Notes under the pieces: generated by a model
What the model saw: the letters and a program-made list of their open reading frames with translations, nothing else
Databases searched by the model: none
Told to the model about the DNA's origin: nothing
From: Pseudarthrobacter sp. MM222
Lineage (GTDB): Bacteria > Actinomycetota > Actinomycetes > Actinomycetales > Micrococcaceae
Length of the DNA: 64,000 bases
Direction: 5' to 3'
Assembly (NCBI RefSeq): GCF_947090775.1
Contig: NZ_OX352321.1
Span: 3,410,001-3,474,000 of the forward strand
Shown: one piece after another, positions 11,154 through 19,324 of the stretch
How the letters are laid out: each line of letters starts with the position of its first letter
Position numbering within the stretch: the first letter of the stretch is position 1
Made by a program: the position numbers and the translations under genes

Positions 11154-12596
11154 ATGGCCATTTCACTCGCCGCCCTGCTCGGGGTCCCGTCCCTGCAGCT
11201 CACCAAGGCAGGCCTCGCCGAAACCACCTGGCACCAGGACATCCACTGGGTGGCCGTCACCGAGCAGGAGGACCCGCAGCGGTTCCTCAACGGCGGTGAA
11301 CTCGTCCTCACCACGGGCATGCGGCTGCGCAGCGCGGCGGACCAGCGGCGCTTCGTCCGGCAGGTCCAGCGGGCCGGCGCCGTGGGAATCGGCTTCGGAA
11401 TCGGACTGACGCACGAGGTGGTACCTCCGGCCCTGGTCGCCGAGGCCAACCGCTGGGGCCTGCCGGTGGTGGAAGTCCCGTACGAGACCCCTTTCATCGC
11501 CATCGGGAAACTCGTGGCCGACGCACAGTCCGCGGACCACTACGGCAAGCTGGAGCGCCTCATCGCCGGGCACCAGATCCTTGCCCGGGCCCTCCTGACC
11601 GGCGGCGGCCTGGCCGAGCTGCTCAAGCACCTCGGCTCGATGCTTCGCACCGAGATTGTACTGACCCAGTTCACCGCCCAGCTCTATAACAGCGTGGCCG
11701 GCAATCCCGCTCCCAACGCGGACGGCTGGGCTTCGTACCCCATCCCCACGGGCCGCCGCGACGCCTGCACCCTCTGGATCAAGCAGCCCTTCGAAGATTC
11801 CGGCATCGTTGGCTACGCCCAGAACCTGATCAGCGTCGAGCTGAACAACATGGTCAAGCAGCGGCAGTCGCAGCGCGCCCTGGCCGGGCAGGTCCTCGAG
11901 GACGTGATCCACGGAACCCTTGATTCCAGTGAGGCCACCCGCCGGCTCGCCGGCATCGGCATCAACAGCACCCGCAAGAACGTGGTGCTGCTCGCCGAAT
12001 CTGCGGCACACGCCAAACAGCTCGGCAGCACCTCGCTGCCGCAGCCGCTGGACAAGGCGGTGAGCGCCGTCGTCGGCAAGGATCTGATCGCGGTCATTCC
12101 CGACGACGGCAGCGGGGCCAGCGCGCTGGCCCGCGGCCTCAGCGACCACCTGGCCGAGGCCGGGCTCCACGCGACAATCGGAATCGGCGGGGCCTACACA
12201 AAGCCGAACGGCCTGCGCTGGAGCTACTTCGAGGCCCGCGATGCGGTCAGCCACGGCCTGCCCGTCAACGAGCCGGAGCGGCTCAGCCTGACCTCGCTGC
12301 TGCTGGCCAGCGAGGATGTGCCGCTGGCCGACATGGCGAACGAGTCCCTGAATCCGCTCCGCACTTTCGACGCCACGCACGGGGCGGAGCTGATGACCAC
12401 CCTGGAAAGCTACCTCACCAACAACGGCTCGGTGGCCGCCGTCGCCGAGGAACTGACGCTGCACCGGAACACCGTCCGCTACCGGCTGGCCCAGATTACC
12501 GAGCTGACCGGCTATGACCCCGCCCAGACGCCGGACCGGGTGCAGCTGTGGCTGGCGCTCGCCGTGCAACGGCTGGGGGCCCGCCACCCGCGCTGA
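11154..12596 (+). CDS. PucR family transcriptional regulator
   Basis: About 480 residues. The N-terminal PucR sensor domain (SLAALLGVPSLQLT, then GGELVLTTGMRL) covers about 1-150. The C-terminus has the HTH_30 helix-turn-helix (NGSVAAVAEELTLHRNTVRY, followed by RLAQITELTG). PucR proteins usually regulate nitrogen-source catabolism. It is transcribed away from the aminobutyraldehyde dehydrogenase/gabT pair, which it probably controls. The ATG at 11154 gives the usual family start; a GTG at 11121, four bases after GGAG, would add 11 residues. Confidence 0.88.
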   Translation: MAISLAALLGVPSLQLTKAGLAETTWHQDIHWVAVTEQEDPQRFLNGGELVLTTGMRLRSAADQRRFVRQVQRAGAVGIGFGIGLTHEVVPPALVAEANRWGLPVVEVPYETPFIAIGKLVADAQSADHYGKLERLIAGHQILARALLTGGGLAELLKHLGSMLRTEIVLTQFTAQLYNSVAGNPAPNADGWASYPIPTGRRDACTLWIKQPFEDSGIVGYAQNLISVELNNMVKQRQSQRALAGQVLEDVIHGTLDSSEATRRLAGIGINSTRKNVVLLAESAAHAKQLGSTSLPQPLDKAVSAVVGKDLIAVIPDDGSGASALARGLSDHLAEAGLHATIGIGGAYTKPNGLRWSYFEARDAVSHGLPVNEPERLSLTSLLLASEDVPLADMANESLNPLRTFDATHGAELMTTLESYLTNNGSVAAVAEELTLHRNTVRYRLAQITELTGYDPAQTPDRVQLWLALAVQRLGARHPR

Positions 12597-12664
12597 CGGG
12601 CATCCCGGTGAGGCGTGCGTCATAAAAGTCGGGTGCCCAAACGTCAAACGTCTAACCTTTAAAC

Positions 12665-13903
12665 ATGGTAAGCATGGCTAGCAGCACGGCGGAGTCCGCC
12701 CTTTCCGAGAACGCACGCTCCACCGCACCAGCCCGGCCGCGGGGCGCACTTGTGGCCGGCGTCGTCGCGCTCGTGCTGATCGGGCTCAACCTGCGGGCTG
12801 GAATCACCGGGGCGGCCGCCCTGCTGCACGACCTGCAGGCAGTGCTGGGCTACGGGCCGCTGATCGCCGCCGTCATCCCGTCCATCCCCACCCTGTGTTT
12901 CGCCGTGGCGGGTGCCGCCACGTCCTGGCTCACCCGGCGCCTCGGGCTCGAGAAGGCCATCCTGCTGTCCCTGGTGATGCTGGCCGCTGGCCTGTTGCTG
13001 CGCGGCGTCCCGTCGACCGGGATGCTGCTGGCCGGGACCGTGGTGGGCATGTCCGGGCTGGCCATCTGCAATGTGGCGATGCCGTCCTTCATCAGGGTGC
13101 ACTTCGCGGACCGCACCTCGCTCATGACCGCCCTCTACACGGTGACCATGACGACGGGCGCCACGGTGGTGGCGGTACTGATCGTCCCCGTGGCGCAGGG
13201 GCTCGGATCGGCCTCCGCGGGCCTCGGGTCCATCGGCTTCCTGGCCCTCTGCGCGTGCCTCGGCTTCGTCCCGATTGCCCTGTACGCGCACCGCAATGCA
13301 TCCGCGGCCAAGGCAGCCCGGGTAGCGCCCTGGCCGCTGCTGCGCACCCGCACCGGGGCCCTGATCACCCTTGGCTTCACCGTGCAGGCGCTGCTGGCCT
13401 ACGCGGTGCTCAGCTGGTTTCCCTACCTGCTGGTCACCATGGGCATGACTACTTCCGGCAGCGGGCTGATGTTCGGGCTGATGCAGCTCGTGTCCGTCCC
13501 CGCCGGCATGATCCTGGTCGGAATCGGCTCCCGCCCCCGGCGGCTGCGGACCGCGTTCTACCTGGCCACGGTGACGATGGCGCTCGGTGTCCTGGCGATG
13601 CTGGTCCTGCCCGTCGACTGGGCTCCGCTCACGGCGGTCCTGCTCGGCTTCGGGCTCGGCATCTTCCCCCTGGTCATGGTGATGATCAGCCGCAGCGGCC
13701 GGACCACCGCGGAGACCACCGCGCTGTCCACCGTGGCCCAGTCGGCCGGGTATCTGCTGGCGACCCTCGGCCCCTTCGGCATGGGCCTGCTGCACAGCGC
13801 CACCGGTTCCTGGCTGCTCCCGTTGATTCTGCTGCTGGCGGTGGCCCTCGGCCAGATCGCCGTCGGCCATCTCCTCACCGCCTCACCCAAGGAGCAACGA
13901 TGA
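12665..13903 (+). CDS. CynX/NimT-type MFS transporter
   Basis: A 412-residue major facilitator protein with about 12 hydrophobic segments after a 30-residue polar N-terminus. The start of helix 1, GLNLRAGITGAAALL, with the arginine following NL, is typical of the CynX/NimT (cyanate/nitroimidazole) subfamily. The natural substrate is unknown. Its last codons overlap the start of a FadR-type regulator by four bases (ATGA), so the two are translationally coupled. The short upstream gap contains a direct repeat AAACGTC (around 12640), possibly part of the regulator's site. Confidence 0.85.
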   Translation: MVSMASSTAESALSENARSTAPARPRGALVAGVVALVLIGLNLRAGITGAAALLHDLQAVLGYGPLIAAVIPSIPTLCFAVAGAATSWLTRRLGLEKAILLSLVMLAAGLLLRGVPSTGMLLAGTVVGMSGLAICNVAMPSFIRVHFADRTSLMTALYTVTMTTGATVVAVLIVPVAQGLGSASAGLGSIGFLALCACLGFVPIALYAHRNASAAKAARVAPWPLLRTRTGALITLGFTVQALLAYAVLSWFPYLLVTMGMTTSGSGLMFGLMQLVSVPAGMILVGIGSRPRRLRTAFYLATVTMALGVLAMLVLPVDWAPLTAVLLGFGLGIFPLVMVMISRSGRTTAETTALSTVAQSAGYLLATLGPFGMGLLHSATGSWLLPLILLLAVALGQIAVGHLLTASPKEQR

Positions 13904-14580
13904 GCCTCACCGCTTCGCACCGGCCCCCGCTGGTGGAAGAGGTCACCGCCAAGCTGCGGGCCCTGATCCACTCCGGGGAATGGCCGCTGCAGCAGCGCAT
14001 CCCGGCCGAACCGGAGCTGATGGCCGCCCTCGGGATCTCCCGCGGGACCCTGCGCGAGGCGATCAAGGCCCTCGCCCACAGCGGCATGCTGGACGTCCGC
14101 CGCGGAGACGGCACCTACGTCCGGGCCACCAGCGAGATTTCCGGCGCCGCCCAGCGGATGTACCAGGACCATTCCGGGGAGCACATTCTCGAAGTCAGGG
14201 TGGGGCTCGACACCCAGGCGGCACGGCTCGCTGCCCGCCATGCGACGGCCGGGGACATCGCCGCCATGCACGAACTGCTGGCGGCGCGCCGCGTCGCCTG
14301 GCTGGCCGAAGACTTTTCCACCTGGGCCAGCGCCGACTGGGACTTCCACCTGATGGTGGCCAAGGCGTCCGCCAACCCCCTGCTGCATGAGCTCTATGTC
14401 AGTTTTGGCGTCGTGTTCTCCGCCGATCTGCTCCGGCAGCAGCGCCGGAAAGGGTTTGATGGACTGCCGCATGAGGGTCATGGTGAGTTGCTGGAGGCGA
14501 TTTCCGCGCGGGACGAGGCCGCCGCCGTCGAGAGCGTCACCCGGAACCTGAATTCCTGTGCGGAGTGGCTCCGGGAGTAA
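13900..14580 (+). CDS. FadR-subfamily GntR transcriptional regulator
   Basis: A 226-residue regulator. The winged HTH is at about 10-75 (AEPELMAALGISRGTLREAI, then MLDVRRGDGTYV), and an all-helical FCD ligand domain follows at about 90-220, with HLMVAKASANPLL as a typical FCD core. The ATG overlaps the transporter stop by four bases and is preceded by AAGGAG. It probably controls the transporter gene in response to a small acid; the ligand is not predictable. The reading frame is open far upstream of 13900, but that part is only the out-of-frame shadow of the transporter gene. Confidence 0.9.
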   Translation: MSLTASHRPPLVEEVTAKLRALIHSGEWPLQQRIPAEPELMAALGISRGTLREAIKALAHSGMLDVRRGDGTYVRATSEISGAAQRMYQDHSGEHILEVRVGLDTQAARLAARHATAGDIAAMHELLAARRVAWLAEDFSTWASADWDFHLMVAKASANPLLHELYVSFGVVFSADLLRQQRRKGFDGLPHEGHGELLEAISARDEAAAVESVTRNLNSCAEWLRE

Positions 14581-14700
14581 CGTTCAAGGGTTTCCCAAGG
14601 TCACGGGAAGATGCTCAACTCAGCGGTCAGCCCAAGCGCCCCCAATCGCCCGCTGACCGGAGTTGACATCGGCGCCTGCCAATGCCGGATTCGAACGGCC

Positions 14701-14780
14701 GGCCCCTGCGCCCAGCAGCAGGGGCCCGGCACGACAAAGGCCTCCGGGTCGGAACCGACGTTCCGTCCGGAGGCCTTTGT
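14701..14780. terminator. Hairpin pair between convergent genes
   Basis: The stem ACAAAGGCCTCCGG (14734-14747) pairs perfectly with 14767-14780, giving a strong bidirectional terminator between the FadR-type gene (ends 14580) and the minus-strand gene ending at 14809. A second hairpin, GGCCCCTGC/GCAGGGGCC (14701-14726), is directly adjacent. The rest of the 229-bp gap shows nothing else I can support. Confidence 0.8.
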
Positions 14781-14808
14781 GTCTATCCCGGCAGCGGCGC
14801 GCCGCCGA

Positions 14809-15345
14809 TCAGCGGGAGAGGCCCTTGAAGACGTTCTTGGGGCGCTGCATCTCGCCGTGCTTGGCACCGAGCACGATCACCCAGCCGGCGAACACCGGGA
14901 TGGCCCACTGCAGCACCTTCAACTGCTGCTGCGCGGAACGGAGTTCGTCGGATGCGCCGGGCTTCGGCTCCGTTGCCCCTTCAGCGCCCTCGTTGGCCAG
15001 CTTCTCGACCTTGGTGCCCTGCAGGCCTGCGTACAGCGTCACGGCGGCGCCGGCAAGGGTGACGATGGACTTGTAGATGGTCAGCCGGGTGACGCCGTCC
15101 TGCTTGGCCATCCGGTCCTTGTTCTCCCAGATGACGGCGAGCCCGGCAAGGATATGCGCGCTGAACGCGGCCGTCTGGACGGGCGCCCACTTCTTCCAGC
15201 CCAGGCTCGAAAGCCGGGTACGTTCGGCGGGGTCCTTGGCCTCCGCCGCGGCACCGTTCAGCCCAATGGCGCCCATCAGCGAGCCGCCGAACCAGGCGCC
15301 AGCCGTCAGGTCGTGAATGGATCGGGCAATGAGATTACCTGCCAT
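14809..15345 (-). CDS. Four-helix membrane protein of unknown function
   Basis: A 178-residue protein that I do not recognise. Hydrophobic segments lie at about 10-30 (HDLTAGAWFGGSLMGAIGL), 55-75, 88-108 and 148-168, with a charged Glu/Lys/Pro-rich loop between the last two. The ATG at 15345 has AGGAAG upstream; a longer reading to 15540 would overlap the divergent gene and is rejected. A promoter motif shared with two other genes in the window lies about 100 bp upstream (15448-15464). The reading ends before the hairpin 14734-14780. A stress-related membrane role would be a guess. Confidence 0.7.
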   Translation of the reverse strand: MAGNLIARSIHDLTAGAWFGGSLMGAIGLNGAAAEAKDPAERTRLSSLGWKKWAPVQTAAFSAHILAGLAVIWENKDRMAKQDGVTRLTIYKSIVTLAGAAVTLYAGLQGTKVEKLANEGAEGATEPKPGASDELRSAQQQLKVLQWAIPVFAGWVIVLGAKHGEMQRPKNVFKGLSR

Positions 15346-15447
15346 GTCGAGCTTCCTATCGTTTTTAGTCGAATCCGGAGTACCGGCGGCAGCCGCCGAC
15401 GCCGTTGCCGCCGGGAGCATGTCCAAAACCGCGGGCATGATCCCGCT

Positions 15448-15464
15448 ATAGTAAGCACACTTAC
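15448..15464 (-). promoter_or_regulatory. GTAAG-N4-CTTAC palindrome overlapping a -10 element
   Basis: On the minus strand the sequence reads GTAAGTGTGCTTACTAT. The perfect 5-bp-arm palindrome overlaps a TACTAT hexamer. Predicted transcription starts about 96 bases before the 15345 start codon. Similar elements are at 22723-22739 and 25076-25092. Confidence 0.45.
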
Positions 15465-15532
15465 CAACATCTTGGTAGTCCCGGAGTTCGGCGGCCGACA
15501 ACCCCGGAAGAGCGGCACCGGCGCGTAAGATC

Positions 15533-15829
15533 ATGGCCATGAAAGAAACTGGTCACCTCTTCGGTTGGTCCTTCGGCGACCCGTCGCGGGCCCACGAGCC
15601 GGGCTACCTGGACAGCCTCCGCGGAGCGGCGCTGGCGAACGCGAAGCAGGACGCCGCCTCGCGCGGTTTCGACGTGGAAGCGGGGATGGAAACGTACGCG
15701 GTGATCGAACAGGGCGAGACCCTGATCGAGGTGGACTCCGCGCCCGGCGGACTCATCGTCCGGTGCACCGTGACGATCGTGGGTGCGGGCGCGGGAAAAG
15801 TCCACCCCGAGGGGCCCATGAACGGGTAA
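15533..15829 (+). CDS. Small soluble protein of unknown function
   Basis: A 98-residue protein that I do not recognise. It begins MAMKETGHLFGWSFGD and ends with a beta-rich segment (GGLIVRCTVTIVGAGAGKVH). It has no signal peptide or membrane segment. Coding character is supported by G/C-biased third positions and by its tight place 38 bp before the DUF1206 gene on the same strand, suggesting co-transcription. The start could be the ATG at 15533 or the second Met at 15539. There is no functional clue beyond the neighbour. Confidence 0.6.
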   Translation: MAMKETGHLFGWSFGDPSRAHEPGYLDSLRGAALANAKQDAASRGFDVEAGMETYAVIEQGETLIEVDSAPGGLIVRCTVTIVGAGAGKVHPEGPMNG

Positions 15830-15867
15830 AAATTGAACAGTTGAACGGACGAACGGGGACCAAGCGG

Positions 15868-16695
15868 ATGCCATCCAATGAAACGGCCATCGGGGAAGCC
15901 GCCGACGCCGCGGAGGCCGCGTCGAACAGCACCGTGCTCGACGTCGTCGCGCGCGCCGGTTTCGCCGTGATGGCGCTGCTGCACATCGTCATCGGCGCGA
16001 TCGCCGTCGCCCTTGTGCTGGGTGCCCCGGGCCAGGCCGAGCCGACCGGTGCCATCGAGCAACTCGCCGCCAACCCTTGGGGGCCCGCCGTGATGTGGGC
16101 CGGATTCATCGGCTGCGCCGGGTTGTCGCTCTGGCAGCTCAGCGAGGCAACGCTGCGCGCCCGCCACCTCCCGCGCGGCAAGCGGCTGGGAAAGCTCGTC
16201 TCCTCCGGCTTCCTGAGCATCGCGTACGGCAGCGTCGGGCTGAGCTTCGCAGGTTTCGCGGTCGGCAACCGGGGTGATTCGGGCGACTCGACCCGGGACT
16301 TCAGCAGGGCGCTCGTGCAGAGCCCCTTCGGCGTCCCGGTGCTGATCGCCCTCGGCCTGACAATCATCGGGATCGGGGTGTACTTCATCATTAAGGGGGC
16401 CGGGAAGAAGTTTAAGGACGAGCTGCGCTATTTCGAGGGAACGCACCGCGGCCATCTCGTCAGCGTCCTGGGCGTCGCCGGCCATATCGCCAAGGGTGTG
16501 GCCCTGATCCTGACCGGGCTGCTCTTCGTCATTGCCGCGGCCACCAATGACCCGGGCTCGTCCACCGGGCTCGACGGCAGCCTCAAGGCCCTGCAGGACC
16601 ACCCCTTCGGCCCGGTTCTGCTGGTGGCCATTGGGGCCGGATTCATTGCCTACGGGGCGTTCGCGCTGGTCCGCGCGCGCTTTGGCCGGATGTAG
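15868..16695 (+). CDS. DUF1206 domain membrane protein
   Basis: A 275-residue integral membrane protein with six predicted helices arranged as three similar two-helix units. Each unit opens with an ARAGF/HIVIGAI-like motif: VVARAGFAVMALLHIVIGAI at about 24-43, then SSGFLSIAYGSVGLSF, then LGVAGHIAKGVALILTGLLF. This threefold layout is the hallmark of DUF1206 proteins, which are common in actinobacteria and of unknown function. The ATG at 15868 follows a 20-residue acidic-start pattern typical of these proteins. It lies just downstream of a small unknown gene and is convergent with topoisomerase IB. Confidence 0.85.
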   Translation: MPSNETAIGEAADAAEAASNSTVLDVVARAGFAVMALLHIVIGAIAVALVLGAPGQAEPTGAIEQLAANPWGPAVMWAGFIGCAGLSLWQLSEATLRARHLPRGKRLGKLVSSGFLSIAYGSVGLSFAGFAVGNRGDSGDSTRDFSRALVQSPFGVPVLIALGLTIIGIGVYFIIKGAGKKFKDELRYFEGTHRGHLVSVLGVAGHIAKGVALILTGLLFVIAAATNDPGSSTGLDGSLKALQDHPFGPVLLVAIGAGFIAYGAFALVRARFGRM

Positions 16696-16710
16696 CCGCG
16701 GCTCGGAGAT

Positions 16711-17712
16711 TCAGCCGGCGGCCTTCCGCAGCGGGACCACATCGCCCTCCTGATAGAGCAGCGACCGGAGCTCGGATTCGGCGGAGTCGAGCCGCTTCGC
16801 GTCGATCGTCTCCCCCTCGGCGAAATGGTCCAGCAGGCGCGGGTCCACATAGCTCTTCCGGGCGATCGACGGTGTGTTGCCCAGGACGGCGGCGGCGTCC
16901 TGCATGGCGCTACTCACGGCACTCTTCCGGGCCGCCACCTTGGGTTGCGGGCCACTCTTCGCCAGGCTGACAGCTGCGGCGACCGTGCCCCGCAGGGTGC
17001 GGAAGTCCTTCGCAGTGAAGTCCTCCCCCGTGCGCTCCTTGACGTACTCGTTGATGTCGGCGCTGGTTACCGGGTGCCAGCTCCGGCCGTCCTTGTAGGC
17101 CAGCAACCGCGCGTTGCCGCCACGGCGCTTGAGCTGCCGCACGACCGCGGCAAGGTCGGCGTCCTTGATCCGCGACTCCCAGGTCTTGCCGCTCTTGGCG
17201 GGGAAACTGAGTCTGAGCTCGTCCTTGTGCACCTTGACGTGGGCGCAGAGCAGGGTGGCCAGGCCGTGGCTGCCGTTTTCGTTGGTGTAGCGCTCCGAGC
17301 CGACCCGCAGGGACCCGCTGTCGAGCATCCGGAAGGCGGCTGCCAGGACCCGCTCGCGGGTCAGGCCCTCGGAGCGCAGGTCCATGGTCACCAGGCGGCG
17401 CGCGGAAGGGAGCGTCTCGGCCAGCTGGAGCGAACGGTCGAACTTCAGCCGGTCCTTCCGTTCGCGCCAGGACGGGTGGTAGATGTACTGCCGCCGGCCC
17501 ACGGCATCGAGGCCGGTGGCCTGGATGTGCCCGTTGTCGTACGGGGCGATCCAGACGTCCGTCCAGGCCGGCGGGATCCCGATGCCTTCCAGGCGCTCCC
17601 GCACCGGTCCCGGGGGCAGTGTGGACCCGTCCAGGTCCTTGTAACTGAACCCGGTACCGGCGGGAACCCGGCGGTAGCCGCGGCCGGACGCGTTGCTGTG
17701 ACGGAGCCTCAT
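16711..17712 (-). CDS. Poxvirus-type DNA topoisomerase IB
   Basis: A 333-residue type IB topoisomerase, which relaxes supercoils through a 3'-phosphotyrosine intermediate. The N-terminal domain includes RRYIYHPSWRERKDRLKFD-like residues (RRQYIYHPSWRER). The catalytic domain has LCAHVKVHKDELRLSFPAKSG and FTAKDFRTLRGTVAA with the active-site arginine, and the nucleophile is Tyr288 in ARKSYVDPRLL. The length equals that of other bacterial IB enzymes, which are often plasmid- or soil-bacterium-associated and not essential. It stands alone between a convergent membrane protein gene and fprA copy 2. Confidence 0.92.
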   Translation of the reverse strand: MRLRHSNASGRGYRRVPAGTGFSYKDLDGSTLPPGPVRERLEGIGIPPAWTDVWIAPYDNGHIQATGLDAVGRRQYIYHPSWRERKDRLKFDRSLQLAETLPSARRLVTMDLRSEGLTRERVLAAAFRMLDSGSLRVGSERYTNENGSHGLATLLCAHVKVHKDELRLSFPAKSGKTWESRIKDADLAAVVRQLKRRGGNARLLAYKDGRSWHPVTSADINEYVKERTGEDFTAKDFRTLRGTVAAAVSLAKSGPQPKVAARKSAVSSAMQDAAAVLGNTPSIARKSYVDPRLLDHFAEGETIDAKRLDSAESELRSLLYQEGDVVPLRKAAG

Positions 17713-17759
17713 GACGGTAAGCCTACTGACTACCGACGGCGAATGGGCAGCCCCGGTGC

Positions 17760-19226
17760 TTACAGCTGGGCTGCGACCCCGCCGCGGGAGATCTCCACCA
17801 TGTCCTCGCGGGGCACTACTTTGATGCGTTCGCGCTGGACCGGGACGCCGTGCGACTCGCCGGCAGCCGTTGCCTTGGCGCCCAGGGCACGCTCGTGCTC
17901 GTCCAGGGCCAGCCAGCCTTCCCAGCTGGTGTACTGGACGCCGCGGCCCGTGAGGAGCTCGACGACAGCCTCCGGCGCGGGGGCGGCAGCGAGGGGCAGC
18001 TGTGCGCGGTCCTCCAGCAGGTAGGTCACGGTTTCCAGTGCGTCGCCCTTGGTGTGGCCGATCAGGCCCACGGGTCCGCGCTTAATCCAGCCGGTCGCGT
18101 AGATGCCCGGCACGTGGGTGCCGGCGGCGTCGAGGACGCGGCCGCCGTCGTTCGGCACAACCCCCTTGCTGTGGTCGAACTCCACCTCCGGCAGCGAGGA
18201 CCCGAAGTAGCCGATCGCGCGGTACACGGCCTGGACCGGGTAATCCACAAACTCGCCGGTGCCGCGGGCGTTGCCCGTGCCGTCAAGTTCGGTGCGTTCG
18301 AACTTGATGCCGGCGACGCGGCCGGGGGCTTCGGCGTCGTCGTAGACCTCAACCGGGCTGTGCAGGAAGTGCAGGTGCAGCCGGCGGGAGGCCGTCAGCT
18401 CGGAGAGCTCCTCGGGCTGTTCGGCGATCCAGTTGGTGAGGGTGCCAACCATGGTCTTGGTCTGGTTGTTGCTCTGGATCTGGCGGTCCGATTCGGCGTC
18501 GAACTCGAAGTCTTCGGCGTAGAGGATGATGTCCACGTCCTTGGAATGGGAGAGTTCGCGCAGTTCCAAGGGCGTGAACTTGACCTGGGCGGGGCCGCGG
18601 CGGCCGAACACGTGCACGTCCGTGACGGGCGAGGACTTCAGCCCGGCGTAGACGTTGTCCGGGATCTCGGAGACCAGGAGGTCGTCCGCGTGCTTGGAGA
18701 GCATGCGGGCCACGTCGAGGGCCACGTTGCCGTTGCCGATCACGGCGATCTCCTTGGCGTCCAGCGGCCATTCGCGGGAAACATCGGGGTGGCCGTCGTA
18801 CCAGGAGACGAAGTCGGCGCCGCCGTAGGAGCCCTCGAGTTCGATGCCCGGGATGTTCAGGTCCGCGTCCTTGATGGCGCCGGTGGCGAAGATGATGGCG
18901 TCGTAGTGGGTGCGGAGGTCCTCGAGCGAGAGGTCCGTGCCGTAGTCCACGTTGCCGAAGAAGCGGATGTCGCCGCGGTCCAGGACCTTGTGCAGGGCGT
19001 TGACGATGCCCTTGATGCGCGGGTGGTCCGGGGCAACGCCGTAGCGGATCAGGCCGTAGGGTGCCGGGTAGCGGTCGAAGAGGTCGATGCTCACGGTGAG
19101 CTCGCCGCTCTTGACGGCCTCGCTCTTGGTGAGGATGTCGGCGGCGTAGACGCCGGCCGGTCCGGAGCCGACGACGGCGATGCGCAGCGGGCGGGCAGCG
19201 GTTCCTACAGGGGTGCTGATTGACAC
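17760..19226 (-). CDS. fprA: FprA-type ferredoxin-NADP(+) reductase, copy 2
   Basis: A 488-residue paralogue of the protein at 3573-5009, with near-identical blocks (VVGSGPAGVYAADILTKSE, VIGNGNVALDVARML, GWIKRGPVGLIGHTKGDA). The two differ mainly at the N-terminus and in the last 60 residues. It sits 99 bp downstream of the siroheme synthase gene on the same strand, which suggests that it supplies reduced ferredoxin to the siroheme-dependent sulfite reductase; this is inference from position. A 20-bp palindrome (19277-19296) lies in the gap and may give it separate control. Confidence 0.93.
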   Translation of the reverse strand: MSISTPVGTAARPLRIAVVGSGPAGVYAADILTKSEAVKSGELTVSIDLFDRYPAPYGLIRYGVAPDHPRIKGIVNALHKVLDRGDIRFFGNVDYGTDLSLEDLRTHYDAIIFATGAIKDADLNIPGIELEGSYGGADFVSWYDGHPDVSREWPLDAKEIAVIGNGNVALDVARMLSKHADDLLVSEIPDNVYAGLKSSPVTDVHVFGRRGPAQVKFTPLELRELSHSKDVDIILYAEDFEFDAESDRQIQSNNQTKTMVGTLTNWIAEQPEELSELTASRRLHLHFLHSPVEVYDDAEAPGRVAGIKFERTELDGTGNARGTGEFVDYPVQAVYRAIGYFGSSLPEVEFDHSKGVVPNDGGRVLDAAGTHVPGIYATGWIKRGPVGLIGHTKGDALETVTYLLEDRAQLPLAAAPAPEAVVELLTGRGVQYTSWEGWLALDEHERALGAKATAAGESHGVPVQRERIKVVPREDMVEISRGGVAAQL

Positions 19227-19276
19227 GGCTGTGTTCCTTTTTTCTGTTCCGGCCCAACTGATTCGCAGCTAAGGGT

Positions 19277-19296
19277 CGTTATGAGGGCTCATAACG
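19277..19296. promoter_or_regulatory. 20-bp palindrome upstream of fprA copy 2
   Basis: CGTTATGAGGGCTCATAACG has perfect 9-bp arms around a GG spacer, 51-70 bp before the fprA start codon. The minus strand has no U-run after it, so an operator is more likely than a terminator. The cognate regulator is unknown. Confidence 0.5.
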
Positions 19297-19324
19297 GCCT
19301 CTGCTGCGAGCTCGTTGGGTCGGG

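Noticed and set aside
12895..14580. 561-codon open frame spanning the MFS and regulator genes
   Set aside because: Only its C-terminal 226 residues are real (FadR-type regulator); the rest is out of frame with the well-supported transporter.
14640..14735. Possible tRNA remnant (TTCGAATCCGG on the minus strand)
   Set aside because: The flanking bases do not form a T-stem and there is no acceptor stem, anticodon arm or CCA; only the loop sequence matches.
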